Part shown: in pieces, positions 15,542 through 24,538 of the stretch
Layout of the letters: each line of letters begins with the position of its first letter
Position numbering within the stretch: the stretch's first letter is position 1
Assembly (NCBI GenBank): GCA_014190675.1
Contig: BJGT01000019.1
Span: 1 to 36,164, forward strand
DNA length: 36,164 nt
Direction: 5' to 3'
Source: Comamonadaceae bacterium
Lineage (GTDB): Bacteria > Pseudomonadota > Gammaproteobacteria > Burkholderiales > Burkholderiaceae_C
Made by a program: the position numbers and the translations under genes
The notes under the pieces: model-generated
What the model saw: the letters and a program-made list of their open reading frames with translations, nothing else
Told to the model about the DNA's origin: nothing
The model's database searches: none

Positions 15542-17206
15542 TTAGCGGCTGCCAGGTTTAACCCTAAAAACACGGACATCCTCCAGCGCCTCAGTGCCCT
15601 TTGCCAAGCGCAACATGCGTGGCAGCAGGCCGGTTTTTTCAAGCGCCCAATGTCCCTGCGCCACCGGCTCGGCCTGCGCCAGTGTTTCGCCCACCTGAGC
15701 CAGCTCGGCAGCTCGGATGACCAGGTAATAGGGCTTTCCTGCATGCGACAAATCGGCGCTGGTCCGCGCGAGCTGGCAAGGCTCCGGGCTGTAGAGGGCC
15801 AACTCGCGCGCCACCAGTGGCATTCGCCACACATAGATCGGGCTGCGCGTCTGGGCTGCCAGGGCCTGGTCCACGTTATAGGCCAGGCCCAGTGACACAT
15901 AGCTCAGTGTCACCAGCAGCGTGATGCTGGTGTACAGCAGGGCCACGCCCAGCAGCGGGAACACCAGCAGCACGCGGCTGCGCTTCGGCAGCTGCTGAGC
16001 CCCGGCCAGACCCAGCACCAGCATGAGCAGCAGCGTCCCAACGACCACAGCCTTGTCTGTGTACAACGCCATGCCAAACGCCATGGCCAGCAGCAGTACG
16101 GACAGCAGGATCTGTGTTGCGTACAAAGGCCGGTGATGGCCTGAGCCTTTGAGCAATTGGTCCAGAAATTGCCCGCAAACAACAGCCGCGAAGGGGAACA
16201 AAATCACGGCGTAGTAGTCGAGCTGAAAGCTCGTCAGGCTGAACAGCAGGAAGGTGACAAAAAACGAGGCAGCCAAGTACACCAGTGCCGTGCGTTGTGC
16301 GGCCGGGCTTGAGCCAAACTCACGCCAGGCACGGATGACCGCGGCAAACGCAACACCGGTCCAAGGCAAGAATGCCCATAAAAAAACATGTAAAAAAAAG
16401 ACTGGATTGCCATCGGTGTTGCGAATCGGGCCGGTGTTGAAAAAGCGTCCAAACTGGCTGTCCCATAAGAAAAACCGGATGCCCGAGACCTGTGTCTGAC
16501 CGAACACTTGCTTTTGCGTTTGCGCGTCAAACTGCAGATACAGCGCCAGCAACTCCGGGCCGGTAAAGAGCAGCGTGAGCAGCAGGGCCAGCCACCATTT
16601 AGCGCGCCCCATCTCATGCCAGCGGCGCTGAAAAATCCACATCGCAAGCAGGCCGCTGCCAATGGTAATCAGGGTAAAAATCCCCTTGGTCATGACCGCC
16701 ATTGCGCTGAACATGGCGCCGAGTAGCAAAAATTTGAGCCTTGGCGTGGCGTCGTGGCGAAGCCAGTAGTAGCAGGCGCCTGTGATGCTGCCGGTAAGGT
16801 AGGCCTCGGCCCGCACGTCGGTGGAGGTCTGCATCACCTGAAATGCCGACACGAACACCAGCACCGACAGCCAGGCTGCCTCGGGGCTGTAAAACAGGCG
16901 GGCCAGGCGGAAGGTGAAATAAGCGCCCAAAACATGGAATAAAAAACCCGGCAGGTTGTAACTCAGGGCGCTCACACCAAAGAGCTTGAAGAACAGCGCC
17001 GTGAGCCAAAACGGAAAGTGTGGTTTGTCCAGCCAATCTTGGCCATCGAGTATTAAATTGACCCAGTCCTGGTTCAGGGCGATGTGCTGAGACAGGGCAG
17101 CAAACGTGACCGAGTCGCCTGCATTCACGATCGGCGTGACTAGCCCGGCCGCATTTACCAGCAGCGCAACAATGACCAGCCAGCGGGCCAGCGCGGTGAT
17201 GCTCAC
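15542..17206 (-). CDS. ArnT-like (GT83/PMT) membrane glycosyltransferase
   Basis: Protein of 554 residues, with some ten to twelve hydrophobic helices and a soluble C-terminal part of about 110 residues. Near the N-terminus, NAGDSVTFAALSQHI and the loop QDWLDKPHFPFWLTALFFKLFG are typical of ArnT/PMT_2 enzymes, whose first periplasmic loop carries the acidic catalytic residues. These enzymes move a sugar from a polyprenyl-phosphate donor to a periplasmic acceptor such as lipid A, a glycan or a protein. The start is GTG, overlapping the hydrolase stop by four bases (GTGA), which implies translational coupling. Without arn genes nearby, a lipid A aminoarabinose role is not supported; the acceptor is unknown. 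Confidence 0.82.
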   Translation of the reverse strand: MSITALARWLVIVALLVNAAGLVTPIVNAGDSVTFAALSQHIALNQDWVNLILDGQDWLDKPHFPFWLTALFFKLFGVSALSYNLPGFLFHVLGAYFTFRLARLFYSPEAAWLSVLVFVSAFQVMQTSTDVRAEAYLTGSITGACYYWLRHDATPRLKFLLLGAMFSAMAVMTKGIFTLITIGSGLLAMWIFQRRWHEMGRAKWWLALLLTLLFTGPELLALYLQFDAQTQKQVFGQTQVSGIRFFLWDSQFGRFFNTGPIRNTDGNPVFFLHVFLWAFLPWTGVAFAAVIRAWREFGSSPAAQRTALVYLAASFFVTFLLFSLTSFQLDYYAVILFPFAAVVCGQFLDQLLKGSGHHRPLYATQILLSVLLLAMAFGMALYTDKAVVVGTLLLMLVLGLAGAQQLPKRSRVLLVFPLLGVALLYTSITLLVTLSYVSLGLAYNVDQALAAQTRSPIYVWRMPLVARELALYSPEPCQLARTSADLSHAGKPYYLVIRAAELAQVGETLAQAEPVAQGHWALEKTGLLPRMLRLAKGTEALEDVRVFRVKPGSR

Positions 17207-18075
17207 AGCCTGTCTAAGTTGGCGGTGAAGGCGGCCACTTCTGCAATCAGTCTTTCGGGTTCGTCGACACGCAGCGAGTGGCTGCTGTGCTCAAACACCT
17301 TGAGTCGAGCGCCGGGAATCAAACCCGCGATCTCCTCGGACAACACGGGCGGACAAATCCAATCGTGGCGACCTGCCAACAGCAGGGTGGGCGCGGTGAT
17401 GCGGTGCAATTCGGGGCGCAGGTCAAAGCTTTGTAAAAAACCGCCGGGCGCGAAGGCACGGTTGATGGCCTCGGGTGAAAAAATGCTGCGCCCCCGGGTC
17501 AGGCCAGCCGCAACAGCGTCGTATTTTTTGGCGTAGAGCGGCCCCATGACCTCGTAGTAGTGGCGCATTTTTTCTACCGTGTCGAGCTGACCCGACCACA
17601 GCGCTTGACAAACAGCCACCTGCTCCAAGGTGCCGTGCTGGGCCACGTGTTGCCGCGCCAGTGCATTGAAGCCGGCGTGCGAGGCGGTGACCATCAGCAC
17701 CAGGTGCGAGACCGCCGCCGGATAGCGGGCCGCATGGGCCATGGCCACCATGCCGCCATAGCTGGTGCCCAGGCTGACAATGGGCCCCAAGCCCAGGTGC
17801 TGTCGCAGGGCTTCCATGTCTTCGACGTTCTCGTCGAGCGTGTAAAGGGCTGGATCGCCGCGGGCCGATCTGCCCTGTCCGCGGTGGTCAAAGTAAATCA
17901 GTTGGAGCTGTTCGCACAGGGGTTTGAAGGCGGATTTGAGATCGCTGTGCTCGCCGCCTGGCCCGCCGTGGATGACCAAGGCCGGACGCTTGTAGCGCAT
18001 GCTTGGGCCATCGGGTACCAGCCCCATGCCGTCAACGTCAAAATAGATCTCGGTGTTGCGGAGTCGGGCATGCAT
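17203..18075 (-). CDS. Alpha/beta hydrolase, proline iminopeptidase-like
   Basis: Protein of 290 residues with a complete alpha/beta hydrolase triad: nucleophile S105 in GTSYGGM, D238 in AGRHDWICPP and H266 in HSSHS. The HGGPGG oxyanion string (36-41) and DHRGQGRS (63-70) are typical of the prolyl aminopeptidase S33 family, which also includes esterases and C-C hydrolases. No signal peptide, so it is cytoplasmic. The ATG at 18075 has GGAA a few bases upstream. It is the first gene of a two-gene unit with the ArnT-like gene and is divergent from the thiolase gene with 65 bases between starts. A peptidase activity is not proven; esterase is equally possible. Confidence 0.82.
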   Translation of the reverse strand: MHARLRNTEIYFDVDGMGLVPDGPSMRYKRPALVIHGGPGGEHSDLKSAFKPLCEQLQLIYFDHRGQGRSARGDPALYTLDENVEDMEALRQHLGLGPIVSLGTSYGGMVAMAHAARYPAAVSHLVLMVTASHAGFNALARQHVAQHGTLEQVAVCQALWSGQLDTVEKMRHYYEVMGPLYAKKYDAVAAGLTRGRSIFSPEAINRAFAPGGFLQSFDLRPELHRITAPTLLLAGRHDWICPPVLSEEIAGLIPGARLKVFEHSSHSLRVDEPERLIAEVAAFTANLDRL

Positions 18076-18140
18076 GAATGTTCCAAAAAATAGCTATTTT
18101 CCTGCAAACCAGCCAACCAATCGCCGCGCTAACATAGGGC

Positions 18141-19343
18141 ATGAAACAAGCTTTTATTTGCGACGCCATCCGCACCCCGTTTGGCCGCTACGCTGGCGCC
18201 CTGAGCAGCGTGCGAACCGACGACCTCGGTGCCATCCCGCTAAAGGCGCTGATAGCCCGCAACCCGCAGGTTGATTGGGGTGCTTTGAGCGACGTGTTGT
18301 TTGGCTGCGCCAACCAGGCCGGGGAGGACAACCGCAATGTGGCGCACATGGCCTCGCTGTTGGCAGGCCTGCCGATTGACGTGCCGGGTGCCACCATCAA
18401 CCGTCTGTGCGGGTCGGGCTTGGACGCGGTCGGCACGGCGGCGCGGGCAATCCGCTCGGGCGAGGCCGGCCTGATGATTGCCGGCGGCGTCGAGAGCATG
18501 AGCCGCGCTCCTTTTGTTATGCCCAAGATGGACAGCGCTTTTGGCCGCAGCAATGCGGTCTACGACACCACCATCGGCTGGCGCTTTGTCAACCGGCTGA
18601 TGCAGCAGGCCTATGGCGTGGACAGCATGCCCGAAACCGCCGAGAACGTGGCCGCAGATTTCGGCATCGGTCGCGAGGCGCAAGACCAGATGGCCTGGCG
18701 CTCGCAGCGCAACGCCCTGATGGCACAGAAAAATGCATACCTGGAGGCCGAGATCACGCCAGTAAGCATCGCCCAAAAGAAAGGCGATGCGCTGCTGGTG
18801 AACCACGACGAACATCCACGCGAGACCAGCCTGGAGGCTCTCGCCAAGCTCAAGGGCATCGTGCGCCCGGATGGCACGGTAACCGCCGGCAATGCCTCGG
18901 GTGTGAATGACGGCGCCTGTGCGCTGTTGCTGGCCGACGAGGCGAGCGCAGCCAAGCACGGCCTCACGCCAAAAGCCCGGGTCGTGGGCATGGCCAGCGT
19001 GGGTGTGCTGCCGCGCATCATGGGTATAGGCCCGGCGCCTGCCACCCAAAAAGTGCTGGCTTTAACTGGCCTGAGCCTGGCGCAAATGGCTGTCATCGAG
19101 CTCAACGAGGCCTTTGCTGCGCAAGGCCTGGCGGTGTTGCGCCAACTCGGCTTGCAAGACGACGACCCCCGCGTCAACCCCTGGGGCGGCGCCATTGCCC
19201 TGGGCCACCCGCTGGGTGCCAGTGGCGCGCGCTTGGTGACGACTGCTGTCAACCAACTGCAGCGTGGCGGTGGGCGCTACGCCCTGTGCACCATGTGCAT
19301 CGGTGTGGGGCAGGGCATTGCGCTGGTGATTGAGCGGGTTTAG
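18141..19343 (+). CDS. pcaF: Thiolase, 3-oxoadipyl-CoA thiolase type
   Basis: Protein of 400 residues, the usual length for degradative thiolases. Catalytic residues are all visible: C90 in NRLCGSG, H356 in GHPLGASGAR and C386 in CTMCIGVG. The strings RTDDLGAIPLKAL and FGCANQAGEDNRNVAHM are characteristic of the PcaF/PaaJ group, which cleaves 3-oxoadipyl-CoA with CoA to succinyl-CoA and acetyl-CoA in aromatic degradation. No other pca or paa genes are in the window, so a more general 3-ketoacyl-CoA role is possible; the gene name is by family resemblance. It is transcribed alone. Its 3' end lies beside a hairpin that probably terminates the convergent gene. Confidence 0.85.
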   Translation: MKQAFICDAIRTPFGRYAGALSSVRTDDLGAIPLKALIARNPQVDWGALSDVLFGCANQAGEDNRNVAHMASLLAGLPIDVPGATINRLCGSGLDAVGTAARAIRSGEAGLMIAGGVESMSRAPFVMPKMDSAFGRSNAVYDTTIGWRFVNRLMQQAYGVDSMPETAENVAADFGIGREAQDQMAWRSQRNALMAQKNAYLEAEITPVSIAQKKGDALLVNHDEHPRETSLEALAKLKGIVRPDGTVTAGNASGVNDGACALLLADEASAAKHGLTPKARVVGMASVGVLPRIMGIGPAPATQKVLALTGLSLAQMAVIELNEAFAAQGLAVLRQLGLQDDDPRVNPWGGAIALGHPLGASGARLVTTAVNQLQRGGGRYALCTMCIGVGQGIALVIERV

Positions 19344-19346
19344 AGC

Positions 19347-19384
19347 AAAAAATTAGGCGCCCGTCAAAACCGTCTACGGGGGCC
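19347..19384 (-). terminator. Intrinsic terminator for the ketopantoate-reductase-like gene
   Basis: Arms GGCGCCCGT (19356-19364) and ACGGGGGCC (19376-19384) pair with one mismatch around an 11-base loop. Read on the minus strand, the hairpin is followed by a run of six T (19347-19352), the layout of a Rho-independent terminator. It sits right after the thiolase stop codon on the other strand. Confidence 0.55.
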
Positions 19385-19421
19385 TGGAAGCATCCGGCGA
19401 GCACCGGCAGGGCGGCTCAAA

Positions 19422-20507
19422 CTACCTGGCCGGGTTGCTCGCGGTCATTTCGCGGTTGCGATCCAGCCAGCCATTCACCCGGGCAACCGTGTCGTCCACC
19501 GAGGCTGATTTCATGTGCTTTTGGCTGGCGATCAGTTTGATCAGCAAATCGATGCGCTCAATAGCGGTCGCACCCGCGGCCAAAGAGCGGGCGGCTGAGG
19601 ATGGCTTGAGAAGGCCTGTGGCGGCGCCTGCATATTTGTCGAAAGGGACCAGGTCCGCGGCTGCTGCGCCCAACAATTGACACAGGCTCGCTACCCACTC
19701 GTACACCGCGCGCGACTGCGCCACATCACCATGCACGGCCTGCTCGATGGACTGCACGGTATCGGCCAGCACGCAGCGGTAATTGCCGGTCATGAGCATG
19801 CTCCACTTGGCCAGCGGCACAAACAGCGAGTCATGCAGCTTGAGTTTCACCGGCAGGTCGAGGTCTACCCCGTCCACCCGAAGCCGGGCAGCAGCAATGT
19901 CTGCCTCCAGGCGGGCCAGGATGGCGTTGTGGGCCGGGTTGGCAAAGGCTGCGACCTTGAAATTGGTGGCCAAACCGACCTGCAGCACATTGGGTGCTTC
20001 TTCGGGTGGTCGAAATGCTTGGGGGTCAGGGCTGCAAAGCGTCATCAGCCCGGGCTCGAAGGCGTCCCATAACGCTGGGTCGAGGTAGGCGGACCAGCAC
20101 AGCGAGGTGTCAATGCCTGCGATACGTGCCAAGTAGGGCAGGGGCGGCATGTTCATGATGGACATGCAGGGCACTTTGGCAGCCGCGATGGCCTGCATCA
20201 GGTGCCGCACCTCGGGATCGCTGTACTGCGGCTCCTGCATCGCCAGACACACCAGGTCATAGTCCCCGGCTTTTGCCTCAAGCGGTGTCAAGGCATTCAG
20301 CTTGCCAGGGCATTGGTGAGAATCGATTTCAACCAGGCCGCTGCGACCCTTGATTGACATGCGTACCCGGGTTCCTGCGTGGTTGATCAGCTCGGCTGTT
20401 TTTGCTCGGCAAACCAGGCTGACATCATGGCCGGCCATGAGCAGCTTGCTGCCCAGCAGTGAGCCGTAGGAGGCCCCCAGGATCAGTATTTTGTAGTTGG
20501 TCGACAC
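19422..20507 (-). CDS. Ketopantoate reductase-like (ApbA/PanE superfamily) dehydrogenase
   Basis: About 361 residues. The N-terminus YKILILGASYGSLLGSKLLMAGHDVSLVCR, split by the GxxxGxxxG-type turn, is an NAD(P)-binding Rossmann fold of the ApbA/PanE kind. A linker follows (DYDLVCLAMQEPQYS) and then an all-helical C-terminal domain with KLKLHDSLFVPLAKWSMLMTGNYRC. At 361 residues it is longer than true PanE (about 300), so it more likely reduces another 2-oxo or opine-like substrate. GTG 20507 is chosen as start because GGAGAT stands seven to nine bases upstream; an ATG 30 bases further up has no such site. It lies 221 bases beyond the end of the oxamate operon on the same strand and probably has its own promoter. 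Confidence 0.72.
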   Translation of the reverse strand: MSTNYKILILGASYGSLLGSKLLMAGHDVSLVCRAKTAELINHAGTRVRMSIKGRSGLVEIDSHQCPGKLNALTPLEAKAGDYDLVCLAMQEPQYSDPEVRHLMQAIAAAKVPCMSIMNMPPLPYLARIAGIDTSLCWSAYLDPALWDAFEPGLMTLCSPDPQAFRPPEEAPNVLQVGLATNFKVAAFANPAHNAILARLEADIAAARLRVDGVDLDLPVKLKLHDSLFVPLAKWSMLMTGNYRCVLADTVQSIEQAVHGDVAQSRAVYEWVASLCQLLGAAAADLVPFDKYAGAATGLLKPSSAARSLAAGATAIERIDLLIKLIASQKHMKSASVDDTVARVNGWLDRNREMTASNPAR

Positions 20508-20590
20508 TGGCTCATCTCCTAAAAATTGAATTGGCATTCGCTCGCACCGCGGCGCTCCTGCGGCTTTGGCGCTTTGCTGTTGCCGCAGAT

Positions 20591-20615
20591 TTTATGTCTT
20601 ATGTCTTATAGAAGA
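20591..20615. promoter_or_regulatory. Tandem ATGTCTT repeats with dyad, probable operator
   Basis: The string TTTATGTCTTATGTCTTATAG (split: TTT, ATGTCTT, ATGTCTT, ATAG) is followed by AAGA. On the minus strand it reads TCTTCTATAAGACATAAGACATAAA, split as TCTTCTATAAGAC, ATAAGAC, ATAAA. The tandem 7-mers and the TCTTCTATAAGA near-dyad resemble binding sites of GntR-type regulators. It lies about 85-115 bases upstream of the GTG of the ketopantoate-reductase-like gene. Otherwise the 220-base gap (20508-20728) shows only a 10-base direct repeat GCCGATCAGC near 20708-20727. Confidence 0.4.
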
Positions 20616-20728
20616 GATGGTGCTCCCGGTTTTTTTATCTAGGTTTTTACCCTTGGATGCCACCGTCGTCTGAATAGAGCCCGCCAAGCCCGCTGCCCCC
20701 GGACATTGCCGATCAGCGCCGATCAGCC

Positions 20729-22360
20729 TCAGAACGCTGCTACCACACCGTCACTGCGTGGGTCGGCGGCGCCCTGGTACAGGCCATCGGTCTGGCGCAC
20801 GATGGCGCCGGCGTGGCCCATGGTGTCGCTGTAGTCGCCCAGCACCTCGACATCGTGCCCGGCGTCGCAGAGGGTTTGCAAAACCTGTGGCTCAAAGCGG
20901 TTTTCGAACTTCAGCGTGGTGGTTTCCTGGCCCCAGGTCTTGCCGAGCAACCAGCGCGGTGCACTGACCGCTTGTTGCAGCGTCTGTCCATACAGCGCAT
21001 AGCGGGTAAACACAGCCGATTGGCTTTGCGGCTGGCCATCGCCGCCCATGTTGCCGTAGACCATGTGGCGCCCGTCATCGAACCGGGCGTGCGCCGGGTT
21101 GAGGGTGTGAAAAGGTTTCTTGTGGGCTGCCAGCGCCAGGTGCGAGCTGGCATCCAGGACAAAGCTCGAGCCGCGGTTTTGCCAGGCGATGCCGGTGTCG
21201 GACAGGACCACGCCCGAGCCAAATTCCCAGTAGACGCTTTGGATGTAGCTGACCATGCGCCCCGCGCTGTCAGCGCTGCCCATCCAGATGGTGTCACCGG
21301 GGCTGCTGGGCTCGGGCCAGGGCAGGGCCCGTTGCATATCGACCGCCTGCACGCAGCTGTCAATGAAGGCATCGCTCAAAAAATGCTCGGGCGAGTGGCC
21401 GTGCTGCGCCATGGTGTCCGGGTCTGCGACACAGCGGTTGCGCACTTTGAAGGCCTGCTTGGTGGCCTCGACCAGACCATGAAGGTAGGGCGCCCCGTCA
21501 GCCTGTGCGATGCCGTGGCGCAGGCGTAAGCGGTCGAAGATGGCCAAAATCATCAGCGAGGCCAGGCCCTGGGTGGGCGGTCTCAGGTTGAAGAGGGTGG
21601 CGCCGCTGACCCTGGCGCTCAGGGGCTCAGCGCTGCTGGCCTGCTGCGCTTGCAGGTCAGCCAGACGCAGTGGGCCGCCCAAGCGCTCGTGCTCAGCCGC
21701 CACGGCTGCCGCAATGCTGCCGCGGTAATAGTCGTCAAGGCCCCGCTCGGCCAGGGTTTGCAGGGTGCGCGCCAGCGCCGGGTAGCGCCGTAGTGTGTTC
21801 ACGCCGGGCACCTGCGCGGTTTGCCCCGGGCTTTGGGGAGCGTCCAGAAACTGCCCGGCAAAACCTGGCAGGTGGGCGAGTTCGGGTAAAAACTTAGCAG
21901 TGAAATTGACCTGGCTTTGGGTCACGGGCGCGCCCTCACGGGCGTACCAGATGGCGTCTTGGAGCAAGCGCGACAGTGGCAGCCGCCCGCCGAGTTTGTG
22001 GCTGTGCTGCAGCGCCTCTTGCCAGCCCGAGACCGCACCGGCCACCGTGTTGGCGGCCAGCGGGCCGCGCCCGGGAATGGCCTTGAGCCCACGGCTGGCG
22101 TAGAAGTCCAGGCTGGCCGCGCCGGCAGCGCGACCGCAGGCGTCAATCGCCACGGGGGCCTGGCCGGGCTGCGAGATGATCCAAAAACCGTCGCCGCCAA
22201 TCGAGTTCATGTGCGGATAGACCACGGCAATCGTGGCCGCGGCGGCGACCATCGCCTCCACTGCATTGCCACCCTCGCGCAGCACGGCGCAGGCGCTGCT
22301 GGCGGCCAGGTGGTGGGGTGCGGTGACCATACCGCGCGAAGAGGTCAAAGTTTGGCGCAT
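20729..22360 (-). CDS. hpxW: Oxamate amidohydrolase-type gamma-glutamyltransferase family protein
   Basis: About 543 residues of the gamma-glutamyltransferase Ntn-hydrolase family. The proenzyme should cleave itself before T357 in the string GDTIWMGSADSAG, leaving Thr as nucleophile of the small subunit. Other family strings are HHLAASSACAVLREGGNAVEA, split as HHLAAS and GGNAVEA, and IGGDGFW near the N-terminus, plus GNMGGDGQPQ and DPRSDG near the C-terminus. There is no signal peptide, unlike periplasmic Ggt. The position at the end of an oxamate carbamoyltransferase/carbamate kinase operon points to HpxW, which hydrolyses oxamate to oxalate and ammonia. ATG 22360 is chosen since it fits the family N-terminus and lies 10 bases after the upstream stop; an open frame extends back to 22483 but would overlap that gene. 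Confidence 0.8.
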   Translation of the reverse strand: MRQTLTSSRGMVTAPHHLAASSACAVLREGGNAVEAMVAAAATIAVVYPHMNSIGGDGFWIISQPGQAPVAIDACGRAAGAASLDFYASRGLKAIPGRGPLAANTVAGAVSGWQEALQHSHKLGGRLPLSRLLQDAIWYAREGAPVTQSQVNFTAKFLPELAHLPGFAGQFLDAPQSPGQTAQVPGVNTLRRYPALARTLQTLAERGLDDYYRGSIAAAVAAEHERLGGPLRLADLQAQQASSAEPLSARVSGATLFNLRPPTQGLASLMILAIFDRLRLRHGIAQADGAPYLHGLVEATKQAFKVRNRCVADPDTMAQHGHSPEHFLSDAFIDSCVQAVDMQRALPWPEPSSPGDTIWMGSADSAGRMVSYIQSVYWEFGSGVVLSDTGIAWQNRGSSFVLDASSHLALAAHKKPFHTLNPAHARFDDGRHMVYGNMGGDGQPQSQSAVFTRYALYGQTLQQAVSAPRWLLGKTWGQETTTLKFENRFEPQVLQTLCDAGHDVEVLGDYSDTMGHAGAIVRQTDGLYQGAADPRSDGVVAAF

Positions 22361-22370
22361 GGCGGTCTTC

Positions 22371-23825
22371 TCAGTCGGGCAAGAATTGCTGGGCCATGGC
22401 CCCAAGCGCGGCGACATAGCAGGCCATCGGCACGCGCACGATGCCGGCTCCAATTTGGCCCACGCCAGCCTGTTTGTGGGCAATGCCGGTTGTCACCACG
22501 GGTCGAATACCGGTGTCGACCACTTTGCGCACGTCGATGCCGCAGGGCGCACCGGCAAAGTCCAGGGCGGGCAGGCTGAGGGCCGGGTTCTTGGTGACGG
22601 TTATTTCATACATCTCCTGGCTGTAGCGCACGGCGTCGCTGACGCTGCCGCCGGCCAGCAAGGTCAAGGCAGGAGAGGCTGCAAAAGAACAGCCGCCTAA
22701 GCCGGCGGTTTCGGTGATGGCGCTGTCGCCAATGTCAGGGCAGGCATCTTCTTGCTTGAAGCCTGGAAAAAACAGGCCCTGGGGCAGGTCAGACTTGGCT
22801 GTGAACCATTGCTGGCCCAGGCCGCTGATGCGCAGACCGGTTTCGCTGCCATTGCGCGCGGTGGCGGTGACCACCGAGCTGAAGGCTACGCCGTGCGCTG
22901 CGTCCATGGTGGCTTTGCAGGACACCATGGAGTAGTTTAAAAAAAACTGTGATGTTTTGGCGACGAAGTCCAGCGTCTGGTGGATGTGATCTTGTGGCGG
23001 GCCCGGGCGGGTGCCGGCCAGGGCGGCCAGGGGTACTGCCAGCGCCATGAAAAACAGCGCCGTGGACGCCGCATTGCGGCTGTGTACTTCGTCCCCCATC
23101 AGCAGAGCCTGCGATTGGATGGCTTTGAGGTCTATGCCGCCGGTTTTATCGGCGGTGTGACGCACGCCGGCCTTGAGCACTGGGGCGAGAACCGTCTCAA
23201 ACCATTTCAGGCGCTGCAGCACCTCAGGGCCATTGGCGCCAAAGCGCAGGCAGCGGCCAATGCCTTCGTTGATGTTGGTGTAGGCCAGGTTGCCGTGGGT
23301 GCCGTCGCGCACCACAATCAGGGGCATGGAGCCGCTGATGATGCCGGTCATGGGCCCCACCGCCTTGAAGTCATGGCATTGGGCAAACTCGATGTCGCTG
23401 TTCTCCAACATTTTCTGAGCCTGCTCTGCGGTTTGCGCCCAGCCTTCGTACAGCAAGGCGCCGATCATTGCGCCCTGCATGGGCCCGCACATCTCGGGCC
23501 AAGCGGCGGGTGGGCCAGCGTGCAGCAGCAGGCGGGCGCCTTTCATCTCGGGCCAAACGCTGTCAGCGCGCAGGGCGATGTCTTCCCACATCGGCCGAGA
23601 TTGGATAATGCGCTGGGTGACCTCTTGGTTGGCCGCAGCAATTCGGGGGTCGCCCATGAGGCGGGCCAAGTCCCAGGCCAGGGCCGGATCAGCGTTGCCC
23701 GGTGGACGCCAAAACAGGTGCTCCACGCGGCCGCCGTGTTGGCTGATGCTGTCGTTGAAGCCGTCAATGCCGATGTTCAGCACGCTGGGCGCTTGGTTCA
23801 GCAGGGAGTTGTCGTTAGGGGTCAT
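22371..23825 (-). CDS. allG: Oxamate carbamoyltransferase subunit AllG (YlbE, DUF1116)
   Basis: Protein of 484 residues, full length for DUF1116/YlbE. Typical strings are LNIGIDGFNDSI, HLFWRPPGNAD, GPMQGAMIGALLYEGWA, the central AVGPMTGIISGSMP, GIGRCLRFGANGPEV, LMGDEVHSRNAAST and QKQ-free C-terminal GIAHKQAGVGQIGAG. In E. coli, AllF, AllG and AllH (formerly FdrA, YlbE, YlbF) are together required for oxamate carbamoyltransferase activity, which phosphorolyses oxalurate to oxamate and carbamoyl phosphate. The start codon overlaps the stop of allH by four bases (ATGA), and hpxW follows after 10 bases. Cytoplasmic; no signal or membrane segment. Confidence 0.85.
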   Translation of the reverse strand: MTPNDNSLLNQAPSVLNIGIDGFNDSISQHGGRVEHLFWRPPGNADPALAWDLARLMGDPRIAAANQEVTQRIIQSRPMWEDIALRADSVWPEMKGARLLLHAGPPAAWPEMCGPMQGAMIGALLYEGWAQTAEQAQKMLENSDIEFAQCHDFKAVGPMTGIISGSMPLIVVRDGTHGNLAYTNINEGIGRCLRFGANGPEVLQRLKWFETVLAPVLKAGVRHTADKTGGIDLKAIQSQALLMGDEVHSRNAASTALFFMALAVPLAALAGTRPGPPQDHIHQTLDFVAKTSQFFLNYSMVSCKATMDAAHGVAFSSVVTATARNGSETGLRISGLGQQWFTAKSDLPQGLFFPGFKQEDACPDIGDSAITETAGLGGCSFAASPALTLLAGGSVSDAVRYSQEMYEITVTKNPALSLPALDFAGAPCGIDVRKVVDTGIRPVVTTGIAHKQAGVGQIGAGIVRVPMACYVAALGAMAQQFLPD

Positions 23826-24538
23826 GGTGAGTCCGGGGCAGTTTCTGGATTTTGCAGGCTTAGCAACACACCGGCGAGCATATCTCCGCCGGAGGTGGCG
23901 CCCAGGCGCAGCAATGTTTGCACAGCCGCTTGGATCAGCTGCTGGTCCAGGCTGTGCAGTGCTTCTAACAAGTCATGCAGGGCGCGGTAACTCGCGCCAT
24001 TCATCAGATCCTCAAGCAGTGCCGCGCTGATGGGGTTGGTCGCGGTCGTGGCGGCCAGCCAAAGGCGGTTCTGCAGATCCGCCATGGCGGGTTGCCATGC
24101 CTTGATGGGTGCGTAGACCAGGGTGAACATGACGGCGCCGACCAGGTCGTCGCCGCTGGGCGTCAGGCCGTGGCCGATGCCGAGCAGGCGCAAAGCCGCA
24201 GCTTCGAAGGCGTTCAGATCATGCCGTCCCAAGGCTTGGCGCAGGGCTTCCAGTCGGGGCTGGGCTGGCTGGAGTCCAAAGGCCAGCGGGCGCCCCACCA
24301 GCCAGGCCAGCAAGCCCTTGAGGTCGTGGTCTGCCAGGCCCGACCAGACGAGTTTTGAGCCGCGGCGCAGGCGCCCGGCCTCGTAGGTGGCAGCAGCAGG
24401 GTGCCAGGGCCGGTGCAGATTTCTGGGGTGATCGGTGGCCCCTGCATCGCCCGCCCAGACGATGCGCCCATGCAGCAGCGCGTAGGCCGTGCACTCAAAA
24501 CCTGGCACGCGTGGCAGAGCCTGTGCGGCTGCGCTCAC
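23822..24538 (-). CDS. allH: Oxamate carbamoyltransferase subunit AllH (YlbF, DUF2877)
   Basis: Protein of 238 residues of the DUF2877/YlbF family, recognised by LLGIGHGLTPSGDDLVGAV in the middle and by the C-terminal LLRLGATSGGDMLAGVL, both glycine/aspartate-rich loops. It is somewhat shorter than the E. coli protein (about 270 residues). The start is GTG, overlapping the stop of the carbamate kinase gene (GTGA), and its own stop overlaps the start of allG (ATGA), so translation is coupled along the operon. Expected to act with AllF and AllG in oxalurate phosphorolysis. Confidence 0.82.
   Translation of the reverse strand: MSAAAQALPRVPGFECTAYALLHGRIVWAGDAGATDHPRNLHRPWHPAAATYEAGRLRRGSKLVWSGLADHDLKGLLAWLVGRPLAFGLQPAQPRLEALRQALGRHDLNAFEAAALRLLGIGHGLTPSGDDLVGAVMFTLVYAPIKAWQPAMADLQNRLWLAATTATNPISAALLEDLMNGASYRALHDLLEALHSLDQQLIQAAVQTLLRLGATSGGDMLAGVLLSLQNPETAPDSP

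Noticed and set aside
22980-23990. Plus-strand open frame of 336 codons
   Set aside because: Antisense to allG and allH, whose overlaps and motifs are convincing; the translation shows no domain.
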